Shown: positions 1-8,098 of the stretch, one piece after another
Layout of the letters: the number at the start of each line of letters is the position of its first letter
How positions within the stretch are numbered: position 1 is the stretch's first letter
NCBI GenBank assembly: GCA_030447125.1
Contig: JAUJLZ010000017.1
Location: 1 to 17,491, forward strand
Origin: Acidimicrobiales bacterium
Lineage (GTDB): Bacteria; Actinomycetota; Acidimicrobiia; Acidimicrobiales; CADCSY01
Length of the DNA stretch: 17,491 bases
Reading direction: 5' to 3'
Notes under the pieces: model-generated
Database searches by the model: none
Seen by the model: only the letters and a program-made list of their open reading frames with translations
Told to the model about the DNA's origin: nothing
Made by a program: the position numbers and the translations under genes

Positions 1-32
1 CGGGCTCCCCCACCGCCGAGCGTTGGCGGCGC

Positions 33-1289
33 TCACGTCCCTTCGGAGCCCAAGAGGGCCTCGACGAACTCGTCGGGGTCGAACGGCACCAGGTCGTCGA
101 TCGTCTCACCCAGGCCCACCAGCTTGACGGGGATGCCCAGCTCGCGCTGGATGGCCAGCACGATGCCGCCCCGGGCCGAACCGTCGAGCTTGGTGAGCAC
201 CACGCCGGTGACCTCCACGGCGTCGGTGAACTGCTGGGCCTGGGCCAACCCGTTCTGGCCGGTGGTGGCGTCGAGCACCAGGAGCACCTCGGTCACCCGG
301 CCCGGTGGCTTCTCGGCCACCCGGCGCACCTTGCGGAGCTGCTCCATCAGGTTCACCTTTGTGTGCAGGCGCCCGGCGGTGTCGGCCAACACCAGGTCGG
401 CGTGGCGCGCCGAGGCCCGCTGCACGGCGTCGAAGATCACCGAGCTGGGGTCGCCACCCTCGACGCCTTGGACCAGATCAGCTCCCGCCCGCTCGGCCCA
501 CACGCCCAGCTGCTCCGCGGCCGCCGCCCGGAAGGTGTCGCCGGCGGCCATGACGACGCTGCGCCCGTCGGCCTTGGCCTGCTTGCCCAGCTTGCCGATG
601 GTGGTGGTCTTGCCCACCCCGTTGACTCCCACGAACAGCCACACGTTGGGCACACCGGGCTCAAAGGTCAGCTCACGAGAGCCCACCGCCAGGCGAGCCT
701 TGAGGTCGCCCTTGAGCTGGGCCAGGAGCGCCTCGGGCTCGGTGATGCCCTTCTCGGCCACCTCGGCCCGCAGGTCGTCGAGCACCAGGGTGGCGGTGGT
801 GACGCCCACATCGGCCCGGATCAGGGCTTCCTCCAGCTCGTCCCACGTCTCCTGGTCGATGGTGGGGCGGGAGAGGATCGAGGTGACGTAGCCGGCCAGC
901 AGGCTGCGGGCCTTGGCCAGGCGGTCACGGAAGCGGGGTTTGACCGCTTCGGCCTGCTCAGCCTCGACCGCCTGGGCCAACGCCTCTTCGATCTCGGCCA
1001 CGGTGGCGTCGTCAGGCTCGGGGCCGGTGGCATCACCGACGTTCTCGGCGGGAGGTGCCTCGCCGGGACGGGGGGCGACACCCACCCCCGAGGACGGTTG
1101 GTTCAGGTCGGCGTCGTCGAGATCGAGGCGTGTCGGCGCCGGCGGAACGGACGAGGCGCGCTTGCTGGCGCCCACCTCGGGCGGCGGCTCCAGCCAGTCC
1201 TCGTCACCGGGCCGGCGCTTGGGAACGTAGGCGGCCACCAACGAGGCGAAGAACACGAGCAGGGCGATGATCAGGATCACGACTTCCAT
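33..1289 (-). CDS. ftsY: Signal recognition particle receptor FtsY
   Basis: FtsY is the SRP-receptor GTPase. It docks SRP-bound ribosomes at the membrane for co-translational insertion through SecYEG. The 418-residue protein opens with a hydrophobic segment (about residues 3-22), followed by a Pro/acidic linker to about residue 115 and the helical N domain (about 116-205). The G domain shows the P-loop GVNGVGKTTT (221-230), DTFR (251-254), DTAGR (303-307) and TKLDGSARGG (366-375), and the GLGETIDDL closing motif begins at 392. These features separate FtsY from Ffh, because there is no C-terminal Met-rich M domain. The ATG at 1289 is chosen because it includes the membrane segment. An N-terminal helix plus acidic linker is common in actinobacterial FtsY. 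smc lies 66 nt upstream on the same strand, a frequent bacterial pairing, so co-transcription is likely. Identity is secure. Confidence 0.97.
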   Translation of the reverse strand: MEVVILIIALLVFFASLVAAYVPKRRPGDEDWLEPPPEVGASKRASSVPPAPTRLDLDDADLNQPSSGVGVAPRPGEAPPAENVGDATGPEPDDATVAEIEEALAQAVEAEQAEAVKPRFRDRLAKARSLLAGYVTSILSRPTIDQETWDELEEALIRADVGVTTATLVLDDLRAEVAEKGITEPEALLAQLKGDLKARLAVGSRELTFEPGVPNVWLFVGVNGVGKTTTIGKLGKQAKADGRSVVMAAGDTFRAAAAEQLGVWAERAGADLVQGVEGGDPSSVIFDAVQRASARHADLVLADTAGRLHTKVNLMEQLRKVRRVAEKPPGRVTEVLLVLDATTGQNGLAQAQQFTDAVEVTGVVLTKLDGSARGGIVLAIQRELGIPVKLVGLGETIDDLVPFDPDEFVEALLGSEGT

Positions 1290-1355
1290 GGCGGGGGCAG
1301 CCTACCCACGGCCGCAGACCGCAGCCGATGGGCGTCGTACGCACCGACGCGCTGC

Positions 1356-4300
1356 TCATCCGATGGGTGCCGCCGCCCGTTCACTGATCACGCCCGAGGC
1401 CCCTCCGGGGGCCATGGTCACCCCGTAGATGACGTCGGCCGTCTCCATCGTCCGCTGCTGGTGGCTGACGATGAGGAGCTGGGCCTCCCGCCGGAACTCC
1501 CCCACCAGGTCCAAGAAGCGATGCAGGTTGACGTCGTCGAGGGCGGCCTCGACCTCGTCGAGCACGTAGAACGGCGAGGGTCGGCTACGGAACACGGCGA
1601 AGAGGTAGGCCAGGGCCGTGAGCGAACGCTCGCCACCCGAGAGCAGGGAGATGGAGCGCACGTTCTTGCCCGAGGGTCGAGCCCGGACCCGGATGCCGGT
1701 CTCCAGGGGGTTGGACGGGTCGGTGAGCTCGAGGGATCCCTGACCGCCGGGGAACAACAGGGTGAACAGGCGGGAGAAGTTCTCGGCCACATCGGCAAAG
1801 GCGGCCACGAACACATCGACGATCTCGGCGTCGACGGTTCGGATGACCTTGGCCAGCTCCCGGCGCGACGACTTGACGTCTTCGAGTTGGCCGTCGAGGA
1901 ACTCCTGGCGCTCCCGCAGCGCCATCGCCTCCTCCAGAGCCAGGGGGTTGATGGGCCCCAGCAGGCGGAGCTCGCGGTCCAACTCCCGACCCCGAGCCAG
2001 CGCAGTGAGGCCCTCGGGCAGCGGTGGACAGGCGGCCTCGGCGGCAGCCTCGGGCCCGGCATCGAGATCGCGCCGCAGCGACTCCACCGCCGCATCGGTC
2101 CGCAAGCTCAGCTCCTGAGCCTCCATCTCCGCCCGGGTGACCCGGGCTCGGAGCACCTCCAGACGCTGTTCGAGCTCCACCCGGCGGGTGCGCAAGGTCT
2201 CGAGGTGGTGGGATCGGGCCCGGGTGCGCTCTGCCTGCAGACGCCGGCGCTCACGCTCGGCCACCACGATCTCCTCGAGGCGACCCATCCGCTCAGCAAC
2301 CAAGGCCGCCAACCCGTCGAGGGCCACCAGGCGCCGGTCGAGATCGACCCGACGGGCCTCGGCCTGGGCCCGGGCGACCACGTTGCCGGCGAGGCGGCGG
2401 TCGACCTCGTCCAGGCGCTGGCACAGCCAGGCCCGGCGGTCGCCGAGGGCGTTGGCCCGGACCTCGATGTCAGTGCGCAGCGCCCGCAGCGCTGCCGCAC
2501 GATCGTCGGACCGGCGCCTGGTCTCCTCCCGTTGGCGCCGACGGGCTGACGCCTCGGCCTCGGCCGCCTCCAGGCCGGGCAGGACCTCCTCGAGCTCGGC
2601 CAGCCGCCGGCGGTCGCGTCCGGCGGTCTCTTGCAACAACGCGTGCTGGCGCTCGACGTCGTCGGCGTCGGTCTCGGCGGCTCCCGCCTCTCGAGCGACG
2701 CGGGCCAGGGCGGCGTCGGTGGTGGCCACGGCCGCCTCCTGCTCCTGGACGTGGCGGGATGCTTGCGCTTCTGCGGCGCGGGCGGCCTGGAGCACCTCTC
2801 GAACCCGCTCCACCTCGGTCTCCGCCTGGTCGACCTCGATGGTCGCCGAGGCCGCCCGTCTCCGGGCCTCCTCCATCGCCCCGCTCGTCGGCCCGGCCAC
2901 CTGCCCGCCCACCCGCCAGCCGTCAGCGGCGAAGCGATCACCGGCCAGCGTGACGACCACGGCCCAAGGGTGGGACACAGCCACGTCGAGGGCCTGATGC
3001 CAAGCGTGTGGACCAGGGCCACCCACGCACACCGCGGTCTCCAGCAAGCGGTCGAGCAGCGGGGCGACGTCGGACCGGCGGGGACGCACGTGGGACCGCA
3101 CCCGCTCAGCGATCGGGAGCGCCTCGGCCCTCGACGTGGCTCCAGGGGACAGCGGGTCGGGCGGCGACGGCTCCAACCCGAGCCCGAGGACGACGCCGGC
3201 CCCGTGCTCGCGCAGGCGAGCCAGGCAGCGACGGGCGATGTCATCACCGCCGCCCACGACCACGGCACCGAGGGCGGCACCGGCCGCGGCTTCGAAGGCG
3301 GCCTCCCACCCCGGGTCCACGTCGACCAGCTCGGGCAGGGTGGCCACCACGTCGGCCAGTCCGGCCACGTCGACCAGGCGCTCGACGCCGGCCCGGGCCC
3401 GGGCCTCGTCGAGCGCGGCGGCCAGGGCGTCGGCCCGGGCTGTCCAGGTGTGGCGCTCGCCATCGGCGCCCCGGAGGCGCGACTCGGCCTCGGCCCGGAC
3501 CACCTCGGCCCGGGCCACCTCGGTGGCGGCGACGTCGCGAGCAGCCCGAGCCTGCACGAGGTCGCTGCGGGCGCCGTCGAGTCGCTCGACCAGCTCCCTG
3601 CGCTCGGCGCCCAGACGCTCCTGGCGCTCGGCCAGGGCGACGGCGCGGCGACGCGTGCGTTCGCACTCAGCGTCGCTCCTCTCCAGGGCCGCGCTCACCA
3701 TGGCAAGCTCGGTCCTGGCCTCCCGGGCCCCGTCGCCGGCCATCGCTGGCGTAGCGCCCGGCACCCGCTCATGATCGGAAGCGTTCAACCCCTCGACTTC
3801 GGCCAGCAAGGCCGCCTCGGCGCCGGCCAGGCGCTCGACCTCGGGGGCGAGCAGCACCGACGCCTGCTCAGCCTCCTGCAACTCGCCACGCAGACGGCTG
3901 GCCTCTTCTTCCAGACTGGCCACGACCGTCTCGTCCATGGCCGCTGCCCGGTCGCGCGCTGCCCCCCGACGCCGTTCGGCCAGCACCGCGGCCAGCCCCC
4001 GGGCCTGCTCCCGCAGTCGCTCGGCCCGGCCCAGGGCCTCGGCCGATCCATCGGCCCCTGCCGCCGCCAGGGCGCGTTGGGCCTCCTCGACTTCGGCATC
4101 GAGCGCACGCAACCCGGCCCGGGCCTCGCCTTCCTCGGTGGCGAGTCCGCTCCGGGTGACCTCGTTGGCCGCGCGTCGGGTGGCCAACGCCGCCAGCTCC
4201 CGTCCCGCCAGGTAGAGGCGGATGGCTCCGAGCTCGACCACCAGCTCGCCATGGCGTCGGGCCGCCTCGGCCTGGCGCTCCAGGGGCCGGAGCTGGCGTC

Positions 4301-4895
4301 GCACCTCTCGAGCCAGGTCCGTGAGGCGGACCAGGTTGGCCTCGGTCGCGGTCAGGCGCCGCTCGGCCTTCTCCTTGCGGCGGCGGAACTTGAGGACACC
4401 GGCCGCCTCTTCGATGATGGCCCGGCGCTCTTCAGGACGGGCCTCGAGCACGGCGTCGAGCTGGCCCTGGCCCACGATGACGTGCTGGGTCCGGCCCACG
4501 CCCGAGTCGCTGAGCAGCTCTTGGATGTCGAGCAGCCGGCAGGGGACCTGGTTGACGGCGTAGTCGCTGGCCCCGTTGCGAAAGAGCGTGCGGCTGATGG
4601 TGACCTCGGCGAAGTCGATGGGGAGCAGGCCCGAGGCGTTGTCGATGGTGAGGCTCACCTCGGCCCGGCCCAGCGCCGGCCGGCTGGCGGTGCCGGCGAA
4701 GATGACGTCGTCCATCTTGTTCGAGCGCACGGTGCGCGGGCCCTGGGCGCCCAACACCCAGGCCACGGCGTCGACCACGTTGGACTTCCCGCTGCCGTTG
4801 GGCCCCACCACCACGGTGATGCCCGGCTCCAGGTGCAGTGTGGTGGTGTCGGCGAACGACTTGAACCCCCTCAGGGTCAGGCTCTTGAGGTACAC
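1356..4895 (-). CDS. smc: Chromosome segregation protein SMC
   Basis: SMC is the ATPase core of the bacterial condensin that organises newly replicated chromosomes together with ScpA and ScpB. At 1179 residues it has the usual family length. The head begins with the typical LRGFKSFAD stretch and Walker A GPNGSGKSN (31-39). A Q-loop region follows (about 140-165, with VGQGQLD and EEAAGV). Long Arg/Glu/Ala-rich coiled coils (about 170-500 and 680-1000) flank a globular hinge of about 501-675. The C-terminal head carries the ABC signature LSGGE (starting at 1085), Walker B ending in VLDEVEAALD (about 1111-1120) and a distal VSHQ switch (near 1143). The ATG at 4895 gives the canonical MYLKSLTLRGFKSF start. 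It is transcribed away from the AsnC-type gene and toward ftsY. Nothing looks truncated. The strong Ala/Arg bias of the coiled coils reflects the GC content. Confidence 0.97.
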   Translation of the reverse strand: MYLKSLTLRGFKSFADTTTLHLEPGITVVVGPNGSGKSNVVDAVAWVLGAQGPRTVRSNKMDDVIFAGTASRPALGRAEVSLTIDNASGLLPIDFAEVTISRTLFRNGASDYAVNQVPCRLLDIQELLSDSGVGRTQHVIVGQGQLDAVLEARPEERRAIIEEAAGVLKFRRRKEKAERRLTATEANLVRLTDLAREVRRQLRPLERQAEAARRHGELVVELGAIRLYLAGRELAALATRRAANEVTRSGLATEEGEARAGLRALDAEVEEAQRALAAAGADGSAEALGRAERLREQARGLAAVLAERRRGAARDRAAAMDETVVASLEEEASRLRGELQEAEQASVLLAPEVERLAGAEAALLAEVEGLNASDHERVPGATPAMAGDGAREARTELAMVSAALERSDAECERTRRRAVALAERQERLGAERRELVERLDGARSDLVQARAARDVAATEVARAEVVRAEAESRLRGADGERHTWTARADALAAALDEARARAGVERLVDVAGLADVVATLPELVDVDPGWEAAFEAAAGAALGAVVVGGGDDIARRCLARLREHGAGVVLGLGLEPSPPDPLSPGATSRAEALPIAERVRSHVRPRRSDVAPLLDRLLETAVCVGGPGPHAWHQALDVAVSHPWAVVVTLAGDRFAADGWRVGGQVAGPTSGAMEEARRRAASATIEVDQAETEVERVREVLQAARAAEAQASRHVQEQEAAVATTDAALARVAREAGAAETDADDVERQHALLQETAGRDRRRLAELEEVLPGLEAAEAEASARRRQREETRRRSDDRAAALRALRTDIEVRANALGDRRAWLCQRLDEVDRRLAGNVVARAQAEARRVDLDRRLVALDGLAALVAERMGRLEEIVVAERERRRLQAERTRARSHHLETLRTRRVELEQRLEVLRARVTRAEMEAQELSLRTDAAVESLRRDLDAGPEAAAEAACPPLPEGLTALARGRELDRELRLLGPINPLALEEAMALRERQEFLDGQLEDVKSSRRELAKVIRTVDAEIVDVFVAAFADVAENFSRLFTLLFPGGQGSLELTDPSNPLETGIRVRARPSGKNVRSISLLSGGERSLTALAYLFAVFRSRPSPFYVLDEVEAALDDVNLHRFLDLVGEFRREAQLLIVSHQQRTMETADVIYGVTMAPGGASGVISERAAAPIG

Positions 4896-4963
4896 GCACC
4901 CAAAAGGCTAGGCGAGGGCCAGCGGGTCTCGGTGGACCAGGGGCCATCGCTAACGTGGCCCTC

Positions 4964-5242
4964 ATGGTCTCCGCCTTCGTCCTCGTGCAGGCCGAACCCG
5001 CCCGCATCGCCGAACTGGCAGAAGCCCTGGCCGACCTCGAGGGCGTGGCCGAGGTCTACTCCACCGCCGGTGAGGCCGACATCGTCGCCGTGGTCCGGGT
5101 GCGTCACCACGATGAGCTGGCCGAGGTCGTGACCCGGCGGATCAACGGGTGCAACGGCATCGTCGACACCAAGACGATGATCGCCTTTCGCTCCTATGGC
5201 CGCTGTGACGTGGAGTCCCTGTGGAGCTTGGGCGACGAGTAG
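4964..5242 (+). CDS. Stand-alone Lrp/AsnC ligand-binding (RAM) domain protein
   Basis: This 92-residue protein matches only the effector-binding half of Lrp/AsnC regulators, the RAM or AsnC_trans_reg domain. It begins with the beta strand AFVLVQAEP, then the helix ARIAELAEALADLEGV, then AEVYSTAGEADIVAVVRV, and ends with an RINGCNGIVDTKTMIAF strand region. No helix-turn-helix is present, so it should not bind DNA by itself. Related SraA/SraB-like proteins form ring oligomers that bind amino acids (family knowledge), but the ligand here is unknown. The ATG at 4964 is preferred over the in-frame GTG at 4955 because it sits directly before the first strand. The gene is divergent from smc (68-nt gap) and converges on trpD. 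Similar small RAM proteins do occur near trpD in other actinobacteria as far as I recall, so a link to amino-acid sensing is possible but inferred. Confidence 0.88.
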   Translation: MVSAFVLVQAEPARIAELAEALADLEGVAEVYSTAGEADIVAVVRVRHHDELAEVVTRRINGCNGIVDTKTMIAFRSYGRCDVESLWSLGDE

Positions 5243-5243
5243 C

Positions 5244-5275
5244 CCGAGAGCGGGCGCTGGACCCTCAGCTCTCGG
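5244..5275. terminator. Bidirectional terminator hairpin between convergent genes
   Basis: A perfect 8-bp inverted repeat, CCGAGAGC (5244-5251) and GCTCTCGG (5268-5275), lies between the TAG of the RAM-domain gene (5240-5242) and the last sense codons of trpD. The loop contains an additional GGG...CCC pair, which would lengthen the stem. The right arm overlaps the final trpD codons. No T-run follows on either side, as is common for GC-rich actinobacterial terminators. Function is inferred from position and symmetry. Confidence 0.6.
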
Positions 5276-6329
5276 CACCGGCCTGACGGGAGATGACCAC
5301 CATCTGCTCGGCCACCCGAGCTGCGGTCCCGTCGTCGACGGAGGCCACCGCCGCTTCATAGCCCCCGGCCAGGTCGTCGGCCACACCTCCCGCCACCAGG
5401 CCGGCGGCGGCGTTGAGCAGCACCAGGTCACGGTGGGGACCGTGCTCTCCGTCGAGCACCCGCCGGGCCAGGACGACGTTGGCACCGGCGTCGCCGCCCC
5501 GGATGGCCTCGGGCTCGGCCCTGGGGATGCCGAGGGCCGTCGGGTCGACCTCACTGACCCGCACCGCACCTTCACGCAGCTCCAGCACGGTCGAGGTGGT
5601 CGTCGTGGTCAGCTCGTCGAGGCCGTCGTGGCCGAAGACCACCAGCGCCCGCTCGGTCCCCGTGGCCTCGAGCACCCCCACCATGCGCTCGGCCATGACC
5701 GGGTCGCTGACGCCCACGACCTGTCGCCGTACCCCCGCCGGGTTGGCCAGGGGACCGAGGAAGTTGAACACCGTGGGCACGCCCACCTCCCGACGGGTCG
5801 GACCAGCGTGGCGCATGGCGGGATGGAAGCGAGGGGCGAAGCAAAAGCCCATGCCGGCCTCGCGGACGCAGCGGACCACCCCGGCCGGCCCGAGGTCGAT
5901 CGTCGCCCCCATGGCCTCCAAGAGGTCGGCTGACCCGCTGGTCGACGACGCCGCCCGGTTCCCGTGCTTGCACACGGCCACGCCGGCGCCGGCGATGACG
6001 AAGCTGGCGATGGTCGACACGTTGAACGCGCTCAGACGTCGGCTGGCTCCCCCGCCGGTGCCGCACGTGTCCACCGCAACCAGACCGGCGGGGAGCTCGA
6101 CGTGCTCAGCGGCGTCACGCATGGCCGCCACCAACCCGCGCATCTCCTCGACCGTCTCGCCCTTCATGCGCAAGGCCACCAAGAACGCCGCCAGCTGGGC
6201 GGAGGTGGCGGCGCCGTCGAGGACCTCGGTCAGTGCCGCCCGGGCGTGGGCGGCTGTCAGGTCCTCACCCGCCAGCAACGGGCGCAACACGCCAGGCCAT
6301 CCGCCCCGCGCCGCCAGTGTGTCGGTCAC
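5265..6329 (-). CDS. trpD: Anthranilate phosphoribosyltransferase TrpD
   Basis: TrpD transfers the phosphoribosyl group of PRPP to anthranilate, the second committed step of tryptophan synthesis. With the GTG at 6329 it is 354 residues, close to the family norm. Visible motifs are the N-terminal helical domain (1-80, with RMKGET at 54-59), the PRPP loop DTCGTGGG (87-94), AFNVST (101-106), KHGNRAASSTSGSADLLEA (121-139), and MRHAGPTRREVGVPTVFNFLGPL (172-194), which carries the anthranilate-site residues. The reading frame is open further upstream to 6425, but that part overlaps the whiB-like gene and does not resemble TrpD, so the GTG at 6329 is chosen. No strong ribosome binding site is visible before it. 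The loop normally reads GTGGDG, whereas here it is GTGGGASRRLS, with the acidic residue replaced and about three extra residues. It lies 28 nt downstream of the whiB-like gene, so co-transcription is likely. Confidence 0.95.
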   Translation of the reverse strand: MTDTLAARGGWPGVLRPLLAGEDLTAAHARAALTEVLDGAATSAQLAAFLVALRMKGETVEEMRGLVAAMRDAAEHVELPAGLVAVDTCGTGGGASRRLSAFNVSTIASFVIAGAGVAVCKHGNRAASSTSGSADLLEAMGATIDLGPAGVVRCVREAGMGFCFAPRFHPAMRHAGPTRREVGVPTVFNFLGPLANPAGVRRQVVGVSDPVMAERMVGVLEATGTERALVVFGHDGLDELTTTTTSTVLELREGAVRVSEVDPTALGIPRAEPEAIRGGDAGANVVLARRVLDGEHGPHRDLVLLNAAAGLVAGGVADDLAGGYEAAVASVDDGTAARVAEQMVVISRQAGAES

Positions 6330-6357
6330 GCCGGTGGGGACGAGGACGCGGAGCAGC

Positions 6358-6591
6358 TCACGCCGAACGGCGGCGGTGGCGCAGCATGCGGCGTCGTTCC
6401 CGTTCGGTGGCCCCACCCCACACACCGTCCCGCTCGCGGTGCGACAAGGCGTGCTCCAGGCAAGCTTGGCGCACGGGACAGGCGGTGCAGACCTCCTTGG
6501 CCGCCTCGCCGTCGTCGTCCTCGTCGAGTGGATAGAAGACGTCTGGATCGATGCCCCTGCACGCCGCGTGCTGACGCCAGGTCTGCTTCAT
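6358..6591 (-). CDS. WhiB-family [4Fe-4S] transcriptional regulator
   Basis: WhiB-like proteins are small iron-sulfur regulators that act by contacting the primary sigma factor. This 77-residue protein has the four cluster cysteines C11, C35, C38 and C44 in the family pattern (C, then CxxC, then x5-C) with DPDVFYP between the first and second. It also has the GVWGG turn (56-60) and a basic ERERRRMLRHRRR tail that would contact DNA. The ATG at 6591 is favoured by a GGGAG ribosome binding site six bases upstream. An in-frame upstream extension to 6678 adds only non-family sequence. The compact size resembles WhiB1/WhiB2-type proteins, but no subfamily can be assigned by eye. It precedes trpD by 28 nt on the same strand, an unusual partner. 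Identity of the family is secure, and the regulon is unknown. Confidence 0.93.
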   Translation of the reverse strand: MKQTWRQHAACRGIDPDVFYPLDEDDDGEAAKEVCTACPVRQACLEHALSHRERDGVWGGATERERRRMLRHRRRSA

Positions 6592-6642
6592 GTGCGACTC
6601 CCGTTGCTTTGGTTGACCGTCACGGACAGCGCCCGAACGTGC

Positions 6643-6671
6643 AGTATGGTGCAGCGGCTCGGACTCGTCCA
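6643..6671 (-). promoter_or_regulatory. Candidate promoter for the whiB-like gene
   Basis: On the minus strand TGGACG (6671-6666) and CATACT (6648-6643) each match four of six bases of the -35 and -10 consensus and are separated by exactly 17 bases. Transcription would start near 6636, leaving a leader of about 45 nt that contains the GGGAG site. This is a visual match only, and many such matches occur by chance. Confidence 0.3.
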
Positions 6672-6770
6672 GGTACAAGCGCGCTCATGGTCGACCTGCT
6701 CGCCCGTACCTGCGAAGCCCGCGAACCACGGGCGGACCGCCTACCCTCGCCCCATGGTCGAGGACCAGTC

Positions 6771-7199
6771 GTGAGGACCGTCGAGCCCCGTGCGGTGTTC
6801 CTCGGAGCGCTGATCGCTGTGGTCATCGCCCTGCCCGTCGGCGTGGTCGGCCAGATCGTCGTCGACGGCGACGGGACCGGCGGCAGCTTCCTCGCCTTTG
6901 TGTTCCTGGCCCCCATCCTGGTGGGGTTCATGGCCGGCGGCTTCGTCGCCGCCCGCCGTGCCGCCACCGGTCCCCTGACCAACGGGGCCCTGGCCGCCGT
7001 CGGCGCGTTCGCCCTCATCCAGGGCGTCGGCGTCGTGCGCCGCCTGGCCAGCGGCGAGACGGTGGCGCCGGCAAGCCTGGCCTTCGCTGCCTTCTTGTCC
7101 TACTCCTGTGGCCTCGTCGGTGCCTTGGGGGCGCGCCGCCTCGGCCCGAGGAGGGCCACCGCCACCAGCGATGACGGCCAGGCCTGCGAGCCTGGGTGA
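6771..7199 (+). CDS. Four-helix integral membrane protein of unknown function
   Basis: This 142-residue protein has four hydrophobic segments at about 9-30, 40-61, 70-90 and 100-120. Short basic turns (ARRAA, VRRL) suggest orientation by the positive-inside rule. The glycine-rich helices and size resemble the small TIGR04086/YrzE-type membrane proteins, but I do not recognise a defined function. The GTG at 6771 is chosen because GAGGA lies six bases upstream and the hydrophobic region begins soon after. The frame remains open far upstream, but there it runs antisense through trpD and whiB. Its TGA overlaps the GTG of the lipid kinase gene (GTGA), so the two are translationally coupled and the protein may work with the kinase at the membrane. 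That link is inference. Confidence 0.8.
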   Translation: MRTVEPRAVFLGALIAVVIALPVGVVGQIVVDGDGTGGSFLAFVFLAPILVGFMAGGFVAARRAATGPLTNGALAAVGAFALIQGVGVVRRLASGETVAPASLAFAAFLSYSCGLVGALGARRLGPRRATATSDDGQACEPG

Positions 7200-8086
7200 C
7201 CACCCGAGAGCTCCTGGTCGTGGCCAACGCCGGGGCCAGCGCCTCCCGCCGTCGGGGTCTCGATGCCGCCCTCGAGGTACTTCGGGCCGCTGGTCCTGTG
7301 GAGGTGGTCCGCACCGCCAGCCTGAGCGAGCTCGACGCCGCCGCCGACACCTCGCCCGGGCGTCCGCTGGTGGTGTGCGGCGGCGACGGCGGCCTGCACT
7401 GCGTGGTCGAGCGCCTGTGGCGCCGGGAGCTGCTCCACGACGCCGTCCTCGGCCTGATCCCCCTCGGGACCGGCAACGATCTCGCCCGCGGCCTCGGCAT
7501 CCCTCTCGACCCCGCCCTGGCTGCGGCAGCCGTGGTCGACGGGACACCTCGTCGCCTCGACCTCATCGTCGACGACCACGGTGGTGTCGTCGTCAACGCC
7601 GTCCACGCCGGCCTGGGCGCCCGAGCAGCCATGGTGGCCTCCGGCATGAAGGATCGCCTGGGACCCCTGGCCTACCCCCTCGGTGCCCTGGTCGCCGGGG
7701 TCCGAGAGCAGGGCTGGGCCCTCGACGTCGACGTCGACGGGACGGCGCTGGCCCACGACGACGGTCGGCTGCTGCTGGTCGGTGCCTGCAACGGGCCCTC
7801 CATCGGCGGCGGGACCCACCTCTGCCCGGCCGCCGACCCGGCCGACGGTCTGCTCGACGTGGTGGCCGTCTCGGCCACCGGTGCCGGGGCCCGGGTCGCC
7901 TTCTCCAGAGCGCTCCTCGCCGGCGCCCACCTCCAGCGCGACGACGTGCACCACCTCCGGGGGCGAGAGGTCACCATCAGCGGCGATCCCCTCCCCCACA
8001 ACGCCGACGGTGAGCTGTCAGACGACGTGGACCGGCGCACCTACCGCCTGGTTCCCGCGGCCTGGTCGCTGCTGCTGGCCGATTGA
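7196..8086 (+). CDS. Diacylglycerol-kinase-family lipid kinase
   Basis: The 296-residue protein belongs to the DAGK/sphingosine-kinase/YegS superfamily, which phosphorylates lipid substrates with ATP at the inner membrane face. The nucleotide fold is recognisable from VVCGGDGGLH (59-68), the strongly conserved IPLGTGNDLARGLGIP (88-103), DLIVDDHGGVVVNAVHAGLGA (122-142), and a late NADGEL that matches the family's C-terminal DGE. The GTG at 7196 overlaps the preceding stop by 4 nt. The usual nucleotide motif is GGDGT(x)NEV. Here the threonine is glycine and the following Asn-Glu is His-Cys (GGDGGLHCVVE), so the substrate or activity may differ. The downstream phosphatase begins 12 nt after the stop. 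The kinase fold is secure, but the exact lipid substrate cannot be read from the sequence. Confidence 0.88.
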   Translation: MTTRELLVVANAGASASRRRGLDAALEVLRAAGPVEVVRTASLSELDAAADTSPGRPLVVCGGDGGLHCVVERLWRRELLHDAVLGLIPLGTGNDLARGLGIPLDPALAAAAVVDGTPRRLDLIVDDHGGVVVNAVHAGLGARAAMVASGMKDRLGPLAYPLGALVAGVREQGWALDVDVDGTALAHDDGRLLLVGACNGPSIGGGTHLCPAADPADGLLDVVAVSATGAGARVAFSRALLAGAHLQRDDVHHLRGREVTISGDPLPHNADGELSDDVDRRTYRLVPAAWSLLLAD

Positions 8087-8098
8087 GGGGACCTCCAC

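Noticed and set aside
13..29. CCGCC...GGCGG inverted repeat just after ftsY
   Set aside because: Only five clean base pairs and no T-run. Such repeats are common by chance at this GC content.
363..5132. Very long open frames on the plus strand (363-2549 and 2631-5132) opposite ftsY and smc
   Set aside because: Their translations are low-complexity Gly/His/Gln/Leu-rich text mirroring the opposite strand, with no family motifs. Long antisense frames are expected in GC-rich DNA, and smc and ftsY are certain here.
6592..6678. Upstream extension of the WhiB-like protein
   Set aside because: The family begins near the W/C11 region. The extension lies across the candidate promoter and ribosome binding site, and the GGGAG site supports the start at 6591.
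6754..6774. Six-codon open frame (MVEDQS) overlapping the GTG of the membrane protein gene
   Set aside because: A leader peptide is possible, but the sequence contains the GAGGA ribosome binding site of the real gene. The frame is most likely coincidence.
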